Below, piece after piece: positions 57,913 through 64,000 of a DNA stretch of 64,000 nucleotides; positions within the stretch are counted from its first letter, which is position 1, and every line of letters begins with the position of its first letter. Below the pieces are notes generated by a model that was not told the DNA's origin, did no database searches, and was given only the letters and a program-made list of their open reading frames with translations. Source of the stretch: Taudactylus pleione (lineage: Eukaryota > Chordata > Amphibia > Anura > Myobatrachidae); the NCBI GenBank assembly GCA_031769625.1, contig JAUIMM010001587.1:124001-188000 (forward strand). The letters run 5' to 3'. Position numbers and translations under genes: made by a program.

Positions 57913-60899
57913 ATGGCTTCCCACCCTATACGATGCGCCACCATTAATGTGGCTTCCGTTTTTTCCGAACGAGCTCGTTTCATGGCTTTCTCTTTTTTCA
58001 ACACGATTGATGTTGATATTTTGTTTTTGCAAGAGACCAGGAAAGAGGACTTGTCCACACTCCGTAGGGCCAAAAGCCAGTGGAGGAGCGTGCCGTCCTA
58101 CTGGTCTCTTGCGGCCGAGCCGTACGGTGGGGTGGCGGTACTTTTTACCGATATGATAACTGTACACAAGATTATAGAATTACAGGTAGGTAGGTGTATG
58201 GTTTTGGATGTTAGCCTAAGGGGGCATGATCTCAGGCTGATTAACGTCTACGGACCGCAGTCGGCCTGGGATAGGAAGTGCCTCTTTGGGCTGATAAAAC
58301 CATTCCTTTTTACAGCCCGGCAAGTTGTCTTTGGTGGTGATTTCAATACCATTGTAAGGCCCAAAGACAGGGGGGGTGCAAAGTCAACCCTGGGCTATGA
58401 TGCTAGGTTTTTAGTTAGTATGGTAAGAGAGGCAGGTCTGGTCGATGTGCATATTCACCATAGTCCAGACCTCACGGGTTACACATATCATTGTGGTAGT
58501 CGTAGGTCTAGGATAGATAGGTTTTTTGTTAAGGAAAGTTCAAAAACTTTACCTCCTGAGGTGAAGGCAGTAGAATTTTCTGATCACGTGTGCCCGAGTG
58601 TCGCGTTGAATGCTTTGGAAACTCCTCAGAGGGTGCGGGGCCTTTGGCATTTGAACTCTGAACTTTTGAAGGAAGAGAGTGTTAGTCAGTCCTTTAGGGA
58701 CTTCATTCAAATACAGGAGACACTTCTGTAGGCTGGTTGGTCTAGATCTGAGTGGTGGGAAAAATGCAAAAAAAAGGACTCAGAGGTATTTTCAGAGGCT
58801 GGTAGCACACAAAAACTTGAGAAAAAGATGCGTCTACCAGAGTTTGAGAAAGAAACTAGATTTCTTAATCTCTGAGTGTGTCGACATAGTGGGGATATCT
58901 TCCGGGTGAAAGCCCAGCTGAAGGAGCTCCAGTATGACCATCTGGCTTCCTTGATTTTGGAGAGGGATTATGGTAAATACCACTCGCCTGATCCTTACCA
59001 GAGTTGCAGGAAGTCGGTTGACTTAAGGGAGGTGAGGGGCTTGTATGATGATCAGGGTACTCTCTGTGAAGACAGGGATGGCATCCTGGGAGTCATCAGG
59101 TCCTATTATTTGGACCTTCTGTCTGAGCAACCACTCATTAGAGAAAGGATGGAGTCCTTTCTGAGGGAGACACCAGGGCTGGAGAAGCTTGATGCCTCTT
59201 TTGATTCTTTGGGTGATGATGTGACAGTAGAAGAAGTTAAGAGAGCTATAGACGGTTTGTGTATAAAAAAATCTCCAGGACCGGATGGTTTTACAACTGA
59301 ATTCTTTAAGGCCTTTAAGGACATCTTGGCTCCCGGCCTTATGGAGGTTTAAGAGTGCCTGGGTGAGGGGTCGCTCCCTCCTTCCATGAGGTCTTCTGCC
59401 CTCATATTGTTATGCAAAGGGAAAGACCTGTCCCGTATTGAGAACTGGCGCCCCATCGCTCTTCTCAATATGGACAGAACAATTTTGGTAAAAATACTGT
59501 TTAATCGGCTGATGGAAGTTTCCGGGCAGGTACTGTCCCCGTCTCAGCATTGCACCGTGAAGGGCCGTAGTGGCCTACGCAGATGATGTCACTGTTGTCC
59601 TGTCTTCTGTGGCAGAGGCGCAGTGCATAGAACTCCCGATCTCTGACTACTCTGAAGCCTCGTGAACCAAGACAAATGTGAAGCTTTCTGGATGGGGGAG
59701 GAAGGCGATGAGTTTGACCTTCCGGACAGCCTCCCCCGGGCCAGTCCTCAGATTAAAATTCTAGGCATCACATTCGATCGTGGTGATTATGCCACTCAAA
59801 ATTGGGAGAGGAGGATAGAGGAAGCCAACAGGAAAGTGCAGTCCTGGAGAACTTGGCAGTTCTCTTACAGGGAAAGGGTTCATCTGTGCAAAACCTTTCT
59901 GGTTCCTATCTTTCTTTACGTCAGCTATATGTGTGTTTCTTACCACAATCTTTGTGGTCTAAAGTGTTGTCCTTGTTCTTCCGTTTATTTTGGGGGAATG
60001 GGATGAATATTGTCAAGAGAGGTATTACCTACAGGCCAAGGAATGAAGGTGGATTGGGTATGGTCAATCCAGTGGTATTTTTTGCCACAACTTTTATTAA
60101 ACTTAATCTTGGAAGTCTGTTTTTGGAGACTTCTCCTTGGTGGGTACAGAGTTTTAAGGCATGGGTGACTCCCTTCCTTGAACTCTGGTATGATGGTGGC
60201 CATGTAAAAGCCTTCAGAGGCAGGTCTGGCAGTCTTTCGATCTATGTCATTCTGTGTTTGAAAGTGACAAGGCAATGGGGGAGTGGCAGCGGGTGATGTC
60301 AAAACCCTTTCTAGAAGGGAGTTGGAGAGAGGCATTTTGCGGACTCACTTCTATGCTCCGCTGTCACTAAAGGACTGCCTGGGCAAGGTCTGCTCAGATG
60401 GGATCTCTTTGATATGTTCAGAGAGAATTCCGCTGAAGTACAGAGACCTTGCCTGGCTCTCTTTTCAAGGAAGGCTCTATGTTAGAGGGCACATCAGGTG
60501 GCGAAATGCAGGTGATCGTGGCTGCCCACGTGAGGAATGTCTAGGGGAGGAGGAGACCATGGACCACTTCCTGATTGAATGTCCCTTTAACATCTAAAAT
60601 TTACAAGAGGGTTTCAAGCGTTTAACGCATTCCGTGCCTTTCAGGGCTCAGTTACCCTGAGTGGGTTTACGGAGCATTCAAGGGAACGGTCGTTATGATA
60701 TGGTCACTATTTTTGTAGTCAGTTTAGTGGTTAGGTACCACACGTGGAGCGCATGGTGCTTAGTGACAAATAGAAGCAAATCCTTCCCTGTGAGGTGGTG
60801 GCGGGTAATATTCTTCACGAGGTTAAGAAGGAGAAGATTGGATGCCGTTGGGTGGTCAAGGAGGTGGAGACACCTAAAGCCCCCTTAGTGGGTGGCTGA
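57913..60899 (+). pseudogene. LINE ORF2, U6, broken
   Basis: The endonuclease frame 57913-58731 is open with all APE-type residues and ends in FIQIQETLL as in U2. RT pieces are 58876-59352 (with PGLMEV) and 59386-59586. The YADD box is at 59573-59587. The thumb has Gly-to-Val in KTFLVP. A 1-bp loss in the A-run near 60780 shifts the last frame, so the predicted tail differs from that of the other copies. Confidence 0.9.
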
Positions 60900-61336
60900 C
60901 AATCTTCTTCCTGTTCATTCTTTGGCTTAAAGCTTTTCTTTTCACTTTTCCGCAGTAGATTTTAATTTTGTTTTGTACAATATGGTTTTCATATGCCTAA
61001 ACAGCTTAAACTCACTTTCTCTATGTCAAAGGAGTTAGTGTTGGTGATAGTTAGTTTAGTGTTATTTTTAATGTTGGTAGTAGTTTTCGTGTTGGTTAGT
61101 ATAGCTAAAGGGTGGAGGGCTTGCACATTGTCTTGTTTGGGTGGTGTGAATGGAGTCTTATGGTTACAGTGTCTAATTTTGGTTCTTTGTATGTAAGTAT
61201 TTATAGAGCTTGCTTGCTTTGTTTATACAATACCTTTCTTGGTTTGATTATGTATATGCCTGGTAAGGTTGTGTTGCAATGCTGTTTTTTATGTATTATT
61301 TATTTCATGTGTTGCACGTTTTTTTCGAATAAAAAG

Positions 61337-61803
61337 ATTACCAGCATTAGCATATAGTCACATACACACGGCTGTGCACAAGGAGAAGGGCTGGTATTAG
61401 CATTGGCATATAGTTACAGACACATGGCTGTACACCAGTGGAAGGGCTGATACCAGCATTAGCATATAATCACAGACACACGGCTGTACACCGGGGGAAG
61501 GGCTGATACCAGCATTAGCATATAGTCACAGACACACGGCTATACACCGGGGGAAGGGCTGATACCAGCATTAGCATACTCGTATAGTCACAGACACACG
61601 GCTGTACACCAGGGGGAAGGGATGGTACTAGCATTAGTATATAGTCAGACACACAGCTGTACACCAGGGGAAGGGCTGATACCAGCATTAGCATATAGTC
61701 ACAGACACACGGCTGTACACCAGGGGAAGGGCTGATACCAGAATTAGCATATAGTCACAGACACATGGCTGTACACCAGTGGAAGGGCTGATACCAGCAT
61801 TAG
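61337..61803. repeat. 56-bp minisatellite spacer U6/U7 (467 bp)
   Basis: Exactly 56 bp shorter than the other six spacers. It has one ccagaattag unit where the others have two, so a single unit was lost. Confidence 0.97.
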
Positions 61804-64000
61804 TCTGTGCAGTTGCTCTTAGGCCCCTGGAAGTCATTTGCAACCAGGGACTGTCTGGAGTATCCCTCCCCAGGGAGGATGGAGGGCCTGCCGGGAGATG
61901 GTGGAGGAGATCCTGGGGTCCTGGAGGTCTCTGTAGGCCCAGATCCTAGAGGTGGTGGAGGGCCTCTTTCCCAGCTTGCTGAAGGTACTGGCCGGCCAGT
62001 GGTAATGATTGTCCGGCTGGATGCGGCCTCAGATGGAAGTCAAACCCTGACATTGGACCCCATGCTGCATGGCTCTCCGGGGTGTGAGCTGACGCAGTGC
62101 TCCCCTATGAGTGGCAATATAAGTCTAGGGTATGAGATGGAGGAAGGCTCCCTTGGGAGTGAAGTAACCCCAGAAGGAGAGCTGATTACTTCGGGTCTAC
62201 TTACCGACCGCATGGAGGAGATCTGCCCTGATGCTCAGGGCCTGATGGACGACTGCCGGGAATCCGATTCGGAGGTATTGGAGAGAGAAGTGGCTGCTGC
62301 CGCTGCCGAAGAGGCTTTCCTGGTGATGGATGTCCCGGCCCTGAAGAAGGAAGTGGCGCGAGTGTCGGCTAGGATCGGGGCAAAGAGGAGGAAGCGGCAA
62401 ACATGCAATAGCCAGGAGAGGTTTGTCATCCGCGACGAGCTGCTGATGCTGGCCGACAGGCTGGCTAAGTATAAAAGCAGAGTGCTGTACCTGCAAAGCC
62501 TGGCGGGTCCAGCGGCGGCTGATGCTACCCCAGCGGAGTTCCTAGAGGCCGGTGATAGAGCCTGGAGATCGGGGAATCTCGTGGTCGGCGGGTCTCCCAA
62601 GATGGCGCCGGTGGTGGGAGGGAACGCCGATATTGGAGAAAGAGAAGGCGCGCTGATTAAAATGGAGGAGGAGGCGGGCTTTCCAGTAGCCGACGGGAGC
62701 CTGGTAGAGCCAGTTCACGGAGCTCCAAAGATGGCTGTTGGGATCTTGATGCTTGCGGGTCACGATGCGGCTCACAGCGGTAAGGCGGTAGTGCCTATGG
62801 AGACTGCCGCTGTTGGGGCCGTGGAGCTGGATGGAGGAGAGGAGGCCTGGCGTGTGGTGGAGGGGGCGTGGTCCCGGTTACCATGGTGAGCATGGACGCT
62901 GCTCCTGGGGGATCCGATGCACTTCCTTTGCCTGCCGGTGCTATACTGATGCCTGTGTCAGTTCTGTCAGCTGCCGGTGGAGAAAGGTTGAAGACGGCTG
63001 AACTGATTAATGAGTCTATGGAGGTGGAGATGCTACTGCTGGCTGAGAAGGTGGAAGCAGATGTGACTCTAGCTACATCTGTGGTGCCAGGGGCTCCTAT
63101 GCCAGTAACAGCTTCTAGCTTGGTGCAGGGACTTCCCCCACTGGATAGATCAACTCTGACTCAGGAAGAGTCAAAAGTGGTGGACTCTCTGTATGGTGAC
63201 ATGGGGGGCCTGAAAGAGTCAGAGCCGCGCTTGAGTTAATAGCCGCAAATAATGCAAGGCTAGAGAGTATGGGCCAAGGTCCTATGCTAGAGTGGTGTCT
63301 GGAGGGGGAGCACCAAGGGTCCCTAGTGCTACAACAATTGGTGACAGTGGTGGGAGTGGTACTAGTGGAGGTGCTCAAATAAGGAGGCGGAACGTAGTAC
63401 AGCTGAGGTGGGTAGCTGTAGGAGATCCACCAAGCAAGGGGGAATTTTTGGAAATGATTTTTTCCTTAGGTTTCTCGCCCTTGGATCTTTTTGCTTGCAT
63501 CCACCCGGTGCGTACCCCTGAATACGATCTGAGCTTTCAGACCTTGCGGGGGTTGTAGGCGTTTGCAACTAAAATGGGAGGAGAAAAAGGAGGAGGCCCC
63601 TTTCATTAACTACAGGTCTCAGATGGTTTCTCGCCAGGATAGGGTCAAAGTCACTGTCCTGGTGAGGAATGAGAGCATTCCAGCTCAAGATATTCTTTTT
63701 TGGCTCTCCCGGTTTTGTGTAGTTCTATCCCCATGTTTAGAAAAGATCGATTATACAAAGGGGGTGTGGGGAGGTGCCTACTCAGTTTTTGTTAGATTAA
63801 ACAGGGTGGGCATTGAGACTAAACACATCCAGGCTGCAGCCTTCATTGGTCGCGATAAAATTCAGGCGTTCTATCCAGGACAGCCTAGAGTATGCCACAG
63901 ATGTGGCAGTTTCAGGCACTTTTCGAATAACTGCCCTGAGGTGAAATGTGCTCTTTGTGGTGAGCTGGGCCACCTATCAAAGGAGTGCAATGTTGTAAAG
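61804..64000 (+). mobile_element. Tx1-like LINE, copy U7 (cut by the window edge)
   Basis: The 5' third of another copy on the same strand. It shares SARIGAK, NADIGER and TQCSPM with U3. The window ends within ORF1, so the array continues to the right. Confidence 0.95.
61879..64000 (+). pseudogene. LINE ORF1, U7, partial and broken
   Basis: Starts at ATG 61879 and is open to 62889, then shows the common frame changes. A private TAG (63556-63558) replaces Gln after FQTLRGL. The extra A of actaaaatggg is present. The first two knuckles (63893-63988) are intact; the third lies beyond the window. Confidence 0.85.

Larger units (their letters stand above)
54827..61336 (+). mobile_element. Tx1-like LINE, copy U6
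   Basis: Complete copy and partner of U2, 28,158 bp away. It has private small deletions: 3 bp near 54874, 3 bp in the KWEKKEE region (about 56595) and 1 bp near 60780. Confidence 0.95.

Noticed and set aside
12476..64000. Independent retrotransposition of eight LINEs into the minisatellite
   Set aside because: Identical RT deletion, shared frameshifts and equal spacers show that the copies arose by DNA duplication; at most two insertions are needed (U0 5' half and the array founder).

Overview
The window looks like non-genic DNA from a large vertebrate genome, most likely an anuran amphibian. The reasons are Tx1-type non-LTR retrotransposons, a Penelope-like element, and frog-style MITEs (palindromic, GTCGACC-rich and GGGC..TATTCAATT types). 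I see no host gene, tRNA, rRNA or prokaryotic feature. The organism call is inferred from repeat content only.

Left part (1-9432): a patchwork of decayed mobile DNA. A Penelope-like element (reverse transcriptase end plus GIY-YIG nuclease) is split by a ~0.9 kb insertion (coding remnants 1-1113 and 2038-2195), with a (TA)n tract and a possible hammerhead-like motif downstream. Two copies of one interspersed repeat lie at 1114-1450 and 5337-5560. A 1.25 kb inverted-repeat element (6833-8080) with a 5-bp duplication carries inside it a second inverted-repeat element (7083-7904) with a TAA duplication. Another MITE (8560-8990) and a near-perfect palindrome (9005-9166) follow.

Middle (9433-12475): a 3 kb minisatellite of about 54 units of 56 bp, with an internal higher-order duplication.

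Right part (12476-64000): eight head-to-tail copies (called U0 to U7 here) of a ~6.5 kb Tx1-like LINE, each separated by a short block of the same 56-bp minisatellite. The repeat period is about 7.03 kb. Six spacers are exactly 523 bp and the last is 467 bp, one 56-bp unit shorter. Every LINE carries ORF1 (coiled-coil-like region, three CCHC knuckles) and ORF2 (APE endonuclease, reverse transcriptase, C-terminal CCHC). All copies share the same frameshifts and an internal RT deletion that removes motifs A and B, so the amplification was by DNA recombination after the element had died. The 272-codon endonuclease ORF is nevertheless open, with its catalytic residues, in U1-U6. U0 is a mosaic: its first ~3.5 kb is a clearly divergent lineage and the rest matches the array. 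Shared private variants (U1 with U4/U5, U2 with U6, U3 with U7, 3' U0 with 3' U3) point to a three-unit higher-order repeat. The array runs off the right edge.

The most interesting object is therefore a LINE-plus-minisatellite macrosatellite, seeded by what looks like site-specific insertion of a Tx1-clade LINE into a 56-bp minisatellite.
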